Part shown: one piece after another, positions 21,453 through 32,690 of the stretch | Position numbering within the stretch: the first letter of the stretch is position 1 | Layout of the letters: each line of letters opens with the position of its first letter | DNA from: Misgurnus anguillicaudatus | Lineage: Eukaryota > Chordata > Actinopteri > Cypriniformes > Cobitidae | Assembly (NCBI RefSeq): GCF_027580225.2 | Contig: NC_073356.2 | Location: 744,001 to 808,000 of the forward strand | Direction: 5' to 3' | Length of the DNA: 64,000 bases | Translations under genes and position numbers: made by a program | Notes under the pieces: model-generated | What the model saw: the letters and a program-made list of their open reading frames with translations, nothing else | Databases searched by the model: none | Told to the model about the DNA's origin: nothing

Positions 21453-21955
21453 GAAAGGCGTAGGACCAAAAAATGTTCAACCAATCATAGATCTCGGTCC
21501 GAACGGACATTGCCTTTTTTGTCCCTCATCCGTAAGCATAATTTAAATGCCACCGCGCAGCTTGTTTACGCAGACACCATACGTCATCGGCGCCTTCACA
21601 TGCCCTCACCTCCCGTTTGTAAACAGGGAAAATGGCAAACTTTTCTGCTGAATTGACTACCTGCACAGGGGCCACAAAACAAAAGACATGTTTTATAACA
21701 ACAACAGCAAAAACTGCCTGGATCAGCAAAGAACAAAAACCCAAATTAACATTGGTAAATTTACTGCTTTACCATGAGATGCAAACAGTTGCAGGAGGCA
21801 AAGGGTCTGAAAGGGTCGTTGCACTGTTTATTTTGGTACGGTAGGTATGCGATATGTTACCTATTCAGATGGATTCAGACATTCTACTTTGATGAAACAT
21901 TGTGCTGCTTATATAATTTGTGTTTGTTTACAGATTAGCGTAACAATATAGTTAC

Positions 21956-22110
21956 TACCCACCCAGCACAAGACGTCATTTAGACATTGTTTTTTGGGCA
22001 AAATCACGTCGGCCCGTCATGACCTTCATTTAGTCCAAAAAAAGACGTTGAAATCTGGTCTTGGTTTGGTCCGTCTAATTCAGTCCAAATTTAGCCTAAA
22101 ATCAGAAGTC
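21956..22110. mobile_element. Possible CACTA/EnSpm-like left end
   Basis: TACCCACCCAGCACAAGACG at 21956 is followed by repeated GACGTC/GTCTAA/GTCC motifs. The inverted counterpart near 44658-44669 reads TACCCACTTAGCAAAATCTG on the minus strand, also followed by GACGTC-rich repeats. No target duplication is evident, so pairing is an inference. Confidence 0.4.
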
Positions 22111-22401
22111 TTTTTCGGACCACTTATCTACTACAATAGAACCATGTGATTTTCATAAAGTGTCTGTCCATTAAATAATAATCCTAACAAAATATGCATG
22201 AATGTATAGGTAGAAACAATAAATAATGAGCACACTGAACTATAATGAATATGCTTTATTTAAAGTCTATTAATATTTCTGTTTATTTTAATGGAATAAA
22301 TATGTTAAATTGGGCTTTAAACAGGTAATTTCGGTCCCGTACAGGACTGTTAGAAGCACTTCATTTTCATCTTTTAACAAATATCTTTATTTTCTTTAAT
22401 T

Positions 22402-22513
22402 ATGATATTATTAGCAGAGGCGCGCGTCCGTCTCGTGCTTTGTGATCACGTGATTATTCAACTGGGAAACGCGCGTTCTGGATTCTCCTCAGACAAGTGT
22501 TACTGTTTTGTGG
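22402..22513 (+). other. Candidate CpG-rich first exon with splice donor
   Basis: A short CpG-rich island in AT-rich DNA contains GCGCGCGTCCGTC and AACGCGCGTTC and ends at GGTAAGTTT (donor after about 22531). It lies about 450 bp inside the possible CACTA-like left end. No protein family is recognised; the frame from 22402 is short. It may be promoter/exon 1 of a transposon gene or nothing. Confidence 0.25.
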
Positions 22514-22622
22514 TCGATTCTGGGGTAAGTTTCCTTAAATTCGTGATTACTTTATTGAACTTAGTTCACAGGGATGTCGATACGACTAATAAATGATATA
22601 TTTGAATGTTTATCATTTGTTA

Positions 22623-22980
22623 GTAATGTTAGCTCGAGTGCTGACAGCTTGACTGAGCTCGTCGCGCAGGTGTGAGCTAATCAGTTAATGGAAATCTTTT
22701 ATTTGTCTTTATATCTTCTATATAATCGTGTTATGCTTGTTTTTAAATATATTTTAAATTGTTTAGTTAATTATAATGCAAGTTTACTCCAAGTATTGTA
22801 ATGTTGGCTTTTTTCAGCTTACGCCTAGCTTGATTGATCTCGTGGCACAGCTGTGAGCTAACAGTTAAGGTTAGAGATATTTTATTTGTTTTATATCTTT
22901 TATAAAAACGTGTTGTGCTTTTTCTTAAATGCATTATAATGTTTTTAAAATACAAGTTTACTCCAAGTATTGCAATGTAT
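22623..22980. repeat. Degenerate tandem duplication (~175 bp unit)
   Basis: GTAATGTT at 22623 and 22799 starts two units with the same order of motifs: GAGCTC/GATCTCGT, TGTGAGCTAA.CAGTTAA, TTTTATTTGT, CGTGTT.TGCTT and AAGTTTACTCCAAGTATTG. Many substitutions separate them. Confidence 0.65.
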
Positions 22981-23184
22981 GTGTGCTTTGTTCAGCTCCC
23001 TCCTATCAAAATTACATTAGCCTAACATTTTAAAGTAGACGGTTTAAAGGCCATTCTGAATAAATAACTGTTATATATTTATTGTTACTTCTTTCAGATC
23101 CTTTTCTTGGTGTGTCTTGATGTTTTCTAAGTATTACTTTGTTCATTTTTTCACAGCCACCAGAATCAGACTCAAGTCAAGTGC

Positions 23185-23494
23185 TCAAAAGGGAAATAGC
23201 ATGTTGGTCTCTTCAATGCAATGATAAATAAAATAGTTATAACTAATTAAATAGTCAGATCTTACTTTGACTTGATGTACAGTTTGCTCAAGGTCAGAAC
23301 ACAGCTCATTCATACAAATCAAATAGTGACACTGGCTATATGTCTGCTTTCTTTTTATAGCAATAAAAGCATAGAGATATATATAAAGCAAAGACAATAA
23401 GATAATCCTTGTCTCGCGAAAGTGACTAAGCTTGCTGATGACAGTGGCAGCCGTAGTAGTGTTGAGTTTGTCTAATTGGAAGAAATGTTTATAG
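23185..23494 (-). pseudogene. Gypsy-2 integrase, second segment
   Basis: The minus-strand frame gives FFQLDKLNTTTAATVISKL, which fits the integrase core directly after the position where the other segment (26402-26815) ends. The L2 LINE at 23495-26400 lies between the two. The later part of the frame no longer looks like integrase, so the 3' end of pol is lost or unrecognisable. The LTR of this element was not found. Confidence 0.65.
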
Positions 23495-23793
23495 TAATTC
23501 AATTCAATTCAATTTTATTTATATAGCGCTTTTCACAAGTGTTAATTGTTGCAAATCAGCTTTACATGAGAAGATGTAGAGGAGAACACAGAAAATCAAT
23601 AGATAATATAAGAAGTAGAGAAAGCGGTTAAACCGTACAAGCGAGCATATTAATAATGTCACGTATACAGTAAAGTGCTAAGTTAAGCCAAAGTTGGCTG
23701 ACTCTCCCTGGGACTAAAAACCCTCTAGGAAAAAAAACCCAATGGGAAAAAGTCCTAGAAGGACAAAAACCCTTGGGAGGAATTAATATATAT

Positions 23794-25197
23794 TTAATAT
23801 ATTGGCACCACCGTGCAGCCATCTATGGGCAACTTGTAATCTGACATAGTATGTTTGTAGCGATTCGGTTCAATAATAAGTATCTCTGTCTTATTGGAGT
23901 TTAGCATAAGAAAGTTTTGTGCCATCCAGTCCCTAATATCACTAATGCAGTCTGTTAGCTTAGAAAACTGGTGGGTTTCGCTAGGATGCGACGAGATGTA
24001 AAGCTGGGTATCATCTGCATAGCAGTGAAAACGTATGTTATGTTTCCTGATAATGTCTCCTAGAGGTAACATATATAACGAGAATAGGATAGGGCCTAGA
24101 ACTGATCCCTGAGGTATGCCGTATTTAACGGGGGAGTGATATGACTCTTCCTCATTTACATAAACAAAGTAATATCGATTGGTTAGATACAATCTGAACC
24201 AGGCTAACGCCTGACCACTGATGCCAACATAGTTTTCTAGTCTATTGAGTAAGATTGTGTGATCTATTGTGTCAAAGGCTGCACTAAGGTCTAGTAATAT
24301 AAGGATTGAGATTTCACCACGATCGGATGTTAATAGGAGGTCATTTGTAACTCTAAGCAGCGCTGTCTCTGTGCTATGGTGGGGCCTGAATCCTGATTGG
24401 AACTTTTCATATGTATTATTATTTTCTACGAATGTGCGTAGCTGGCTTGCCACTACTTTTTCTAATATTTTAGAAAGAAAAGGTAGATTTGAGATTGGTC
24501 TAAAGTTATTAAGATCTCCCTGGTCAAGGTTTTGTTTTTTAATGAGCGGTCTAATAACTGCTAGTTTGAAAGCTGTTGGAACGTATCCTAATTCTAGAGA
24601 TGAGTTAAAGATATTAAGTACCGTGTCTGACACTACATGAAATACCTCATTTAGTAATTTTGTGGGAACGGGGTCTAGTATACAGGACGATGATTTGGAT
24701 GACGTTACTAGTTTAGAGAGCTCTTCTATTGTAGTAGGATTAAATGACTCAAGATGTTCGTTTGGTAATCTAGTGGAAAATGTACTATTGGGTAGAGTGG
24801 TGGCTGTTTGCGTAGTTTCTATGTTTTCCCTAATAAACATAATTTTGTTAGTAAAGAAGTTCATGAAGTCATCACTATTGTGTTGGAGTTTACTATTGGT
24901 TTCTGTTTGTTCTTTGTTTCTAGTCAGTTTCGCAACTGTGCTAAATAGAAAACGAGGGTTGTTGTGATTTTCTTTAATAAGCGTACTGAGATAGGTAGAT
25001 CTGGTGGTTTTAATAGCCTGTCTGTAGTGTTGAACACTCTCTTTCCATGCTGAACGCCATACCTCTAACTTTGTGCTTCGGTAGTTTCTTTCCATTTTTC
25101 TAGCTACTTTTTTAAGGGCTGCAGTATGATGGTCATACCATGGAGCTAGCGGTTTTTCTTTGATTCTCTTTTTTCGAATGGGAGCAACGGCATCCAA
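23794..25197 (-). pseudogene. L2-type LINE reverse transcriptase (467 codons open, C-terminus lost)
   Basis: The open frame contains the RT blocks in order: [60 protein letters not shown] with the first catalytic Asp, [17 protein letters not shown], and [13 protein letters not shown] with the catalytic DD pair. The order and spacing are those of L2/CR1-group LINEs. It ends at VVPIY, far short of the usual C-terminal region, and then runs into the 3' UTR. The catalytic palm looks intact, so the loss is confined to the C-terminus and the upstream EN. No full protein can be made from this copy because the endonuclease part is in separate frames. Confidence 0.92.
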
Positions 25198-25334
25198 CGT
25201 GCTAGAGCAGACGTTGTTCAGGTTTTCTATTATAATATCTAGATCTTCACGATTATCTGCTACATGTTTAATTTGAGACAGGTCTGGAAGAGTGCTAATA
25301 AAGCTATCTTTAGTGGTGGAAATTATTGTTCTGG

Positions 25335-26138
25335 CTAATCTGTAGCATGTTGTAGACTGAGCGGTCCTATGTCATTAATATTGAGTCCGAGTGACAGAAT
25401 TAAGTGTAGTGTGTGATTACGAGTATGCGTGGGCCCTGACACCTTTTGTTTAATGCCGAGAGAATTTAGAACATCCATAAACGCACGTCCTAATGCATCT
25501 TTTGGATTATCCACATGGATATTAAAATCACCAACGATAAGAGCTTTATCTACAGTGACTGTAACCTCAGATAGGAAGTCTGCTATTTCTTTAAGAAAAT
25601 CTGTGTGGCGGCCTGGAGGCCTATATATGGTAGCTAAAATGAACGAAAGCCGTTTGTTGTTGCGATCAGTTATTTCCATATTTAACAGTATTATTTCAAA
25701 CGAATTAAATTTTAGGTTGGATTTATGGTTTACTTTGAATATTTTATTGTATATTGTAGCTACACCACCCCCTCTCCCTATTAGACGAGGAACATGTTTA
25801 TAATAATAGTCTTGTGGGGTGGATTCGTTTAAACTGGTGTAATCGTCTGCTTTAAGCCAGGTTTCTGTTAAACAGAGTGCATCTAAGTTTTGATCAGTAA
25901 TTATTTAATTGATAATTGGTTCTTTGTTGGTAAGTGATCTAATGTTAAGAAGGCCGAATTTTAACATTTGAGTTTCATCTGTTAATGTATTATGTTCTAG
26001 TTTTATGTTAATAAGATTTGTACGAGACGAGGTAAACGGTGCTCTGTATTTATTTGTTCGAGGAACAGACACAGTCGAGATGTGTTGGTACTCTGTTAAA
26101 AAAGGCTCTATGTGCTGGGATATATGTGATCTTGACAT
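25335..26138 (-). pseudogene. L2-type LINE endonuclease domain, frame-broken
   Basis: The minus-strand frame 25905-26138 contains LKFGLLNIRSLTNK, the start of the AP-endonuclease domain. The segment 25680-25904 (other frames) encodes the ETWL-type stretch. The frame 25335-25679 holds ATIYRPPG and IVGDFNIHVD, with the catalytic Asp/Asn, and GPTHTRNHTLHLILS. The final SDH-type box is not clear. In active elements this domain nicks target DNA for target-primed reverse transcription. Stops and frame changes make it inactive. Confidence 0.87.
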
Positions 26139-26204
26139 GTCAAGGCAGCTAACAGACTGATGGGTAAGCCGATCTGTCTGTTTCCTGACCTGGGCCCTGG
26201 ATAG

Positions 26205-26387
26205 TCAGACAATATCAAAAGTAAGACTATTGGTCAGATTTCTAGAGAGTATAGCACTTCCTTCCGGAGACGGATGGAGGCCATCTCTCTTTAGCAGGTC
26301 AGGTCTTCCCCGGAAATGCTTCCAATTGTCTATAAACCCTACGTTATGCTGAGGGCACCACTTTGACATCCAGCCATGAAGAGACAC
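26205..26387 (-). pseudogene. L2-type LINE ORF1 remnant with SGNH-esterase-like end
   Basis: The frame reads NVGFIDNWKHFRGRPDLLKRDGLHPSPEG. The DGLHPS box corresponds to the catalytic Asp/His block of the SGNH/GDSL esterase domain known in ORF1 of CR1/L2-group LINEs. The N-terminal part with the nucleophile Ser is absent because the LINE is truncated at about 26400. Confidence 0.8.
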
Positions 26388-26401
26388 TAATCTACTGTAA
26401 G

Positions 26402-26815
26402 TTTCATCCCCTCTACATTAATCATGTATTCTTCATTGTTCCAGGTGAAGAGGTCTGAAGCTAATACCTGCCATGGTCTGATTGGTATTTCATGAGGAAT
26501 CATGGGTTCCTTGGTATTTGAATTATGTTGCAACAGGCAAGTACTGCATCTTTCGAACATGTGTTCTATCTGCTAACACATTCCTAGCCAAAATAACATT
26601 TCGTGCTCTTAGCTTCTCTGCGTGTGCGCATATCTTTTCTGTGTGAGGTCAGATATGACTATTTTCTTATCTTCACTGGTCAATGAAAGTTTGTCTTAGA
26701 AGTCAATAATGTATGTGGGAAATTGTCTCCTCTTTGCAGGCCATCCATCCAAGATTATCTATCTGAGCTGCTGAAAACTGCCTCGGTACGGATCTGTTGC
26801 AGCTTTGTGTCACTG
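26402..26815 (-). pseudogene. Gypsy-2 integrase, first segment
   Basis: On the minus strand the sequence gives a zinc-finger-like part with EHMFERCSTCLLQHN, then IPIRPWQVLASDLFTWNNEEYM, the start of the catalytic core with the first Asp. It breaks at the L2 LINE (26400) and resumes at 23494 with FFQLDKL. On the high side it breaks at the hAT element (26816). Some stops are present. This element differs from Gypsy-1, whose equivalent core reads AADIFDWNS. Confidence 0.8.
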
Positions 26816-26842
26816 CAGGCCCGGCTGCAGGATGAAATGACT

Positions 26843-28345
26843 AACGCCTGTTTCGCGCATGCTCCGTGTGCGGTGCGTTTGCGGTGCGTGTTGCAGTACG
26901 TATGCGGTGCGATCCGTCAAGCATCCGTTGTGCTTTCGCGCGTGCTCCGTTTGCGGTGCGTTGCTGCCGCTGCTTCTGCGTATCGGGTGGTCAGGTGATT
27001 GACACTTTCTGTTGAATAGCGTCTCATCAATAAACGATATAATAGCCTGCTGTGTTTTTTTTCTTTACAAAACAATATACTTTAGATATTATTTGATAGA
27101 CTAGGATGTTTAAAATCTCTAGTGTAATGGTCAGGAAACATGAAAGGATCAAAGGTCTATTTATCTCCACATATATCATAAATATAAATTAGCATTATAA
27201 CTTTTGAAGAGAAAATATAGGTGACATGCATGGTTACATTATAGGCTACATTTCCTATACTATTTATATATTTGCATAGACGAGAGTATTTATATAATGG
27301 CAATGAAGCTCATATGGCAAGAAATATTCTCAAATAATTAAAATAACAGCATAATGACATGAATAAACAGACAAGGAAGCAAGATTGACATGCAAATTGT
27401 ATTATTATTACCGGAAAAACAGCAACATTACTGAAACAAACTCTGAGGTAAATACGCCAAACGCTGTTATAACTGCAACATGTCTAAATAAGCTCAATAA
27501 CAATTTAAAAAAACATTATTATCTCCCAAAACGTTGTATGAAAAACATTATATTTAAAGCAAATGTATTCTTACAATCATTCAAGATCAACACATTATTC
27601 CATATTACTGAGCACGTTCGTCTCTCGCCTCGCTCTGTTATAATAGCGCTGATTGACAGGTGCGCTTCCCCGTCTATCAAACAGATCATTTTGTATAGTT
27701 CTCCTTAGAAAAATTAACCATAATTTTAACGGTTGACAAAACGGTTTTTGTCAGATTGATTATGATTTGTATTACCTTAGTTTAACTAAAAATTCCATGG
27801 TTATGGATATTGTTATAAGACAATATAAATTTGGTTACTGTTGTTTTACAAATAAAAAGTAAAAGGCTATGTTAGTATAATTAAACAATGGTAAAATTAA
27901 TAGCATACTTTATGTATATGCAATGTATATAAACACGGTAGAATATTTAACAAGATGTTATTAATATCATTTTTTAACTCCTTAATTGCTTCATACTGAG
28001 ATTAAACAAATAAAATTACAGAAAAAACTACTGAAAAACTTTATTTACATCCATTTAGAGTGAAATTACTGCATTTTTGTGTAAATCCGTGTTCATTCTG
28101 ACCACAAAACATGCGCTATCACTTTAAATCAGCGCGTGCAGCTTGCGTGCCGTACAGCAAAAATAGACTCGCTGCCGAAACGATCGCAGCACTGCTGCAC
28201 CGCACCGCATCTGCAACGGACAGGACGGACCGCATACGTATGCTGTGTGAAAGCTCTAACCTGTTAACATGGCTACGTAAAAAATTACGCACCGCAAGCG
28301 CACTGCATACGGGGTATGTGTGGAACAGGCGTAAGGGGGCATGTG
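26843..28345. mobile_element. Internal inverted-repeat unit of the 4.5-kb hAT
   Basis: ACGCCTGTTTCGCGCATGCT near 26845 and its imperfect inverted partner ending at about 28335 (ACGCCTGTTCCACACATACC on the minus strand) enclose 1.5 kb. Both are followed by repeated GTGCGGTGCG/GTATGCGG motifs. The interior matches parts of 13180-14470. It may be an older element engulfed by, or ancestral to, the larger one. Borders are approximate. Confidence 0.5.
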
Positions 28346-28645
28346 AAATTGTTGAGGGGGCTTAACTTTATACCAACAATGATACACTGAGATCTTGCTT
28401 TGGAAAGACATATTTTTAAATGCAGCGCTCCATAAAACACTCCATATGCAACTGCACAGCCCAGGTAACCAGAAACTCACTAATGATGATAGATCATGAG
28501 ATATTATTTTATAGACTAGTAAATGTGGATTAAGGGTGTTTAAAATCTCTAGGCTGGTAATCAGGACATGAATGGATTAAATCAGCATATTTGCAAAGGT
28601 TTATTTCTCCACATATAAATTAAAATTAGCAGGGTAACTGTTCAG

Positions 28646-30300
28646 TAGGGGTGTGCAGCGGAGTCAGTATTTGTATCTGTAACAGTCTTAAAATTATTTC
28701 TATCTGTATTTGTATTCGGATTGAACCGGAAGTGGGCGGGTCTTAAACCGAAAGTTTGCATTTTTGCTTTTTATTATAATTATAACTTAAATAACTGTAA
28801 ATGTTTATTAATAATAATAATACAACATTTTAATCAAAAAGACAAATAACTTGATTCTTGTTACTAATACACTTATACGCATGGAAAGCAAACATCTTAT
28901 TTTCAAAGCCTCATCCAGCTTGTGCCTATGTGCTATGCATCATTGTATTGTAGCATTAAAATAACAAACTTGAGAGCACATTGACAAAACTGTAGGCTAC
29001 ATCACCTTTAAACGTTTTTGTGCCTGTCAGCACAGTTCCTTGAGATTCTGTCTAAATGAGTGGGATATTTTTCAGAAAAAAATGTGTAGCCTACATCAAT
29101 CCCTCGTCTAGCGATTCAAATAATTAAACATCTAAAATGATCGTTAGTTTTCTGAGTGAAATATAACCTAATACTACTCATAAATCCACATGTCTGACAT
29201 CTTGGTTTCGGTTTAAAAAACATGCAGGAATTTGAAAATAAAATGCAGGACTTGCTTGACGTTTAAAGATTTATTAAGGGAGATAAAGTTCGGGAACTGA
29301 TTTATGTTAAAAAGTTATTAAGATCGACAAACTCGCGCTGACTGACAGATCCGAAATGCAACGCAGAGACACGCAAGTGCACCGCCCTATATACACAGAA
29401 TAGTTCAAAAACATCTGTTTTGACAAGAATTTATGAAAGCATATAACCATTACAACAAACTTGCTGAGTTATTATCTATGTCCATATAGCATTTGCGCGA
29501 ACATAACGAATTGTTTAAAAAATAAACTTTCTCATTAATCTTAATCTACATAAATAAATAATCAGATATTCCTTTAAAATTTCAAATAACAGTATTTCAA
29601 ATAACAGTATGCAGTTTTGACTTAGTTCAAAACAAGCAACATAATTTTAAACAATAAGGTAATTTAGAAAGATTTAATTCAAATGCAGTTGTTATTTGCT
29701 TACTTTATTTTTATGTTAATTGCAATTCAAGTCATAGTAATCTTCAGTTAAAATTTTGCTTTTAAAATGTTATTTTCATATTTTTAGCTATTTACTTATT
29801 TATTTTATATTCACCAAGATTGACAATAAAGCTTGCTTGGACTAGAAGTAATTAAAAGATCATCTACCGGAGTCAGAGACACGGAGTTATTAACAAATAT
29901 TTTATTATTAGAGTGCAGCATTTTATTAAGCTTTTTTGGTCTTGTGTAATTAGATAAAACGAAAAAAAACTAAAAGGGTCATTTTTTACAGCTGGGTTTA
30001 AAGAAGTTTGATACAACAGCGTTTTTAAGATTTTAAACTAATTCCAAAACAACTCGCGTTTCTAAATTAGGGTTGCGCCGAAAATGTCATTCATGTCATT
30101 TTATAGCACTCATTGCACTCATTCACTTCACACTCACATTATTCGTGCTTTAAGGGATTTATAATTTACAGCTGTTCCAGTAAACACGTGATTATGTCTG
30201 GCCGAATATTTTCTCTGTTATTCGGATGAATTCGTTATTCGTTTTGAAACCATTATCCGTGCCCTTCCGAATAACGTATTCGGCTTCGGGCACATCCCTA
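28646..30300. mobile_element. Nested hAT-type element with 8-bp TSD CTGTTCAG
   Basis: Left end TAGGGGTGTGC, right end inverted TAGGGATGTGC. CTGTTCAG lies at 28638-28645 and 30301-30308. Near the right end CGAATAACGTATTCGG forms a subterminal palindrome. No transposase frame. It lies within the 4.5-kb hAT and is younger than it. Confidence 0.9.
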
Positions 30301-31367
30301 CTGTTCAGTATACCACATTATATATGTCCTATGTGATTTCCATTAACGAGAGTAGGCTATTCAACGGCACTAAACGTTTGCAATAAATATCCTAACATTA
30401 TTTCTCAAAACGTTGACAAAAGTTATTTATATAACGGCAATGGACGTCTCATATTGCAATACATTTCCACATATAACTTAACATAACAGCATCATGAAAT
30501 GAATAACCAGAGAAGGAAGCATGATTGACATGTAAATTGTATTATTAAAACAGCAATATTACTGAAATAAACTATAAGGTAGGCTATGCGGCAAACATGC
30601 TGTTAACTGCAAGTCTAAATAAGCAATAAAAGTGGATAAAACATTATTATCTCTTAAAACTTTATATGACAAAAATTATATTTAAAGGAAATGTATTCTT
30701 ACAGTTATTCAAAGATGCACAAATTATTCCATATATTAATTCCTGTTTAAGAGCACGTTCGTCTCTGGCCTCGCTCTGTTATGTAATAGCTGCTTGACAG
30801 GTGCGCATCTCGGTCTTTCAAACAGGTATAACCTTTATAACAAAAGAGTAAACTTTATAGTTGCTTCCACTGTGTTTGTCTGATATGAATAACACACGTC
30901 GGCAAATTAATTATTATTTGAAAATAATATTTATTTATTATTTGCAAATTATTATCTTATTTGAATAGATTTTTATTGCTGCGTCCACAGACATCAGGGT
31001 GTAGACATCATTAGTTTTACAAACTAAATATAGGCTATTGTTTTACCAGTGCATGTGTATTTAAATGTCTGAAATCTAAAATAAACATTATGAGGTTGAA
31101 AAAACTGCATTGATATATGACAGCGCTTAGCTCGTCCGTCTGGCTCAGCGCCAATCAACGCGAAAAACGTTTGAATCTGGCAGTAATATTACGTCACTTA
31201 ACATTCTAAATCCCAAATGGGGATAAGGTTAATTACTTACTTAACTCTAAAGGTTGAACATTTTATTTGTAATCATAAATACAAAAATGAAACAGAGGGG
31301 GCACAAATCAGATCTGAGGGGGCAATGCCCCCTTTTGCCCCCTCGTGGCGCCGGGCCTGTGTCACTG

Positions 31368-31525
31368 ACTGATAAGTTTTTATAATTAAGTGAATCTATG
31401 TCCATATCTTTGCTGTGATTGTCATGTTTTGTTGCTATGGACTTTCTGGAGAGGGTGTCTGCCACAGGAATCTCCTTTCCTGTTCCGTGTTTGATGTCAT
31501 ATTTCTAGGGCTGTAGAATCATTCT
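31368..31525 (-). pseudogene. Gypsy-2 RNase H tail
   Basis: The minus-strand frame reads KYDIKHGTGKEIPVADTLSRKS; ADTLSR marks the end of Gypsy RNase H. The upstream part of the same domain continues beyond the TTAA element at 31530-32070, where 32071-32097 encodes AAPSWV. The region is bounded by the hAT at 31359 and the TTAA element at 31530. A stop interrupts it. Confidence 0.75.
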
Positions 31526-31529
31526 TTAA

Positions 31530-32070
31530 AGGAGCATTTCACCCGTAGAAACATTAAAGGCGGGGTCCACGATGTTTGAAAGCCAATGTTGATATTTGAA
31601 ATCACCTAAACAAACACACCCCTACCCCAATAGAATCTGGACCTTCTGTTGATAGACCCGCCCCACACATACGCAACCCGGCATTTGCTTTGATTTGCTC
31701 TAAGTGTGTTTTGGTAGTCGGCCCGTCTCCTTTTCCAACGCGTTTTTCAAACATCGTGGACTCCGCCTTTAATCTTTATTGAAAGTGCGTCATATTTGTA
31801 GTCAAAATGTAACAAACATTTCGAATTTGTGCCTATTTGACCGAGAAAAGCGGTGTTTATAGTCTCTCACCCCCTCAACAAAGTTATTGGACTTCCTGCT
31901 TTCAATGATGCAAAATGATGATTTTTAAATCATTGAAAGAAGGAAGTGCAACACTGAAATCTATATTTCTCCTGTCTCAGCGGAAACTGAGGAAATGATG
32001 CACAACCATTCAAAAACATGAATGGGGTTCTAATGATACAAAGCTTAATGTAAATGGGTGAAGTATCCCT
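31530..32070. mobile_element. TTAA-flanked DNA element (T2/Kolobok-type), short copy with nested MITE
   Basis: The left end is AGGAGCATTTCACCC and the right end GGGTGAAGTATCCCT, with TTAA at 31526-31529 and 32071-32074. It is the same family as 46565-48140, but most of the 1.5-kb interior is missing. A second TTAA MITE is nested at 31558-31768. No coding capacity. Confidence 0.9.
31558..31768. mobile_element. TTAA-flanked MITE, copy B, nested in another TTAA element
   Basis: Ends AGGCGGGGTCCACGATG and CATCGTGGACTCCGCCT, with TTAA at 31554-31557 and 31769-31772. The homologous point in the sister host element near 46590 reads CATTAATCTTTAT without an insertion, confirming target-site duplication of TTAA. 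Same family as 5786-6024. Confidence 0.93.
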
Positions 32071-32097
32071 TTAAACCCATGAAGGAGCAGCATCTAG

Positions 32098-32690
32098 TAG
32101 GGCCCTATGAAATCCATTTAATTTTTGTCCCAAACTCAGTTTTATTTTTCTCAAATAATCACACCAAACGCGCTTCAAACGCTTGGAAACGCTTGTTTTT
32201 TTTAAAAAGAGCAGTGTGACGTGGCTTTTCATATTGCTAGCAAACAACGAGTCAGCTGTCTTGTCAATCAAATATTGAAGCATGATATTATTTTGCTATT
32301 AAATGTGATATTAGCAGAAACTTTAAAAAGAGGGTGCTTGCTCTGACCTTGTTTGAGGGTGAGAGGTGCACAAACACGCAGGAGAGAGTGAGCGAGTGGA
32401 ATCCGGTTCTTTTAAGCAACTGTAAACTTCCCTCACCACACCGTAAGGCACGCCTCTCCCCCCATCCGATTGGACAATGGACAGATGTGAATGACGTCTG
32501 CTTTTTTCCGCACTCAAGCGCTCCTTCAAAAGCGTGTGCTGCGGCTGGTGGCAAAAAACGCAAGGCGTTCGGCGCACATAAACAGCGTGCAAACGCTCCC
32601 TGCCGATAGAAGATCATTCAAAAAAGCGCCTGCAACTGCCATAAATGCGTTTGGTGTGATTGGCCCCCAAGAGTGATTCTTAGCTTTAAG
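32098..32690. mobile_element. Possible hAT-like fragment
   Basis: TAGGGCCCTATGAAATCC at 32098 looks like a hAT terminus and interrupts Gypsy-2 pol, but no matching right end or TSD was found. Open frames in 32288-32676 overlap on both strands and show no family signature. Confidence 0.35.

Larger units (their letters stand above)
23495..26400 (-). mobile_element. L2-clade LINE, 5'-truncated, internally deleted
   Basis: On the minus strand the order is an ORF1 remnant with an esterase-like end (26205-26387), AP endonuclease pieces (25335-26138), RT (23794-25197), a 3' UTR, and a tail reading GCGCTATATAAATAAAATTG then AATTGAATTGAATT at 23495-23537. The 3' UTR follows almost directly on the RT palm. 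The thumb/C-terminal portion, which is still visible in the LINE remnant at 34640-35428, is missing here. The insertion splits the integrase of Gypsy-2. Confidence 0.88.
26816..31359. mobile_element. 4.5-kb hAT-type element with 8-bp TSD TGTCACTG
   Basis: The ends CAGGCCCGGC and GCCGGGCCTG form a perfect 10-bp inverted repeat. TGTCACTG lies at 26808-26815 and at 31360-31367. Next to the right end is a GGGGGCA/TGCCCCC palindromic tract (31315-31345). No transposase frame is visible. The interior holds further elements: an inverted-repeat unit (about 26843-28345) and a hAT (28646-30300). It is inserted in Gypsy-2 pol between RNase H and integrase, the same functional place where another hAT entered Gypsy-1. 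Confidence 0.92.

Noticed and set aside
24269..24967. Two plus-strand frames of 101-123 codons
   Set aside because: They are shadows antisense to the L2 reverse transcriptase frame.
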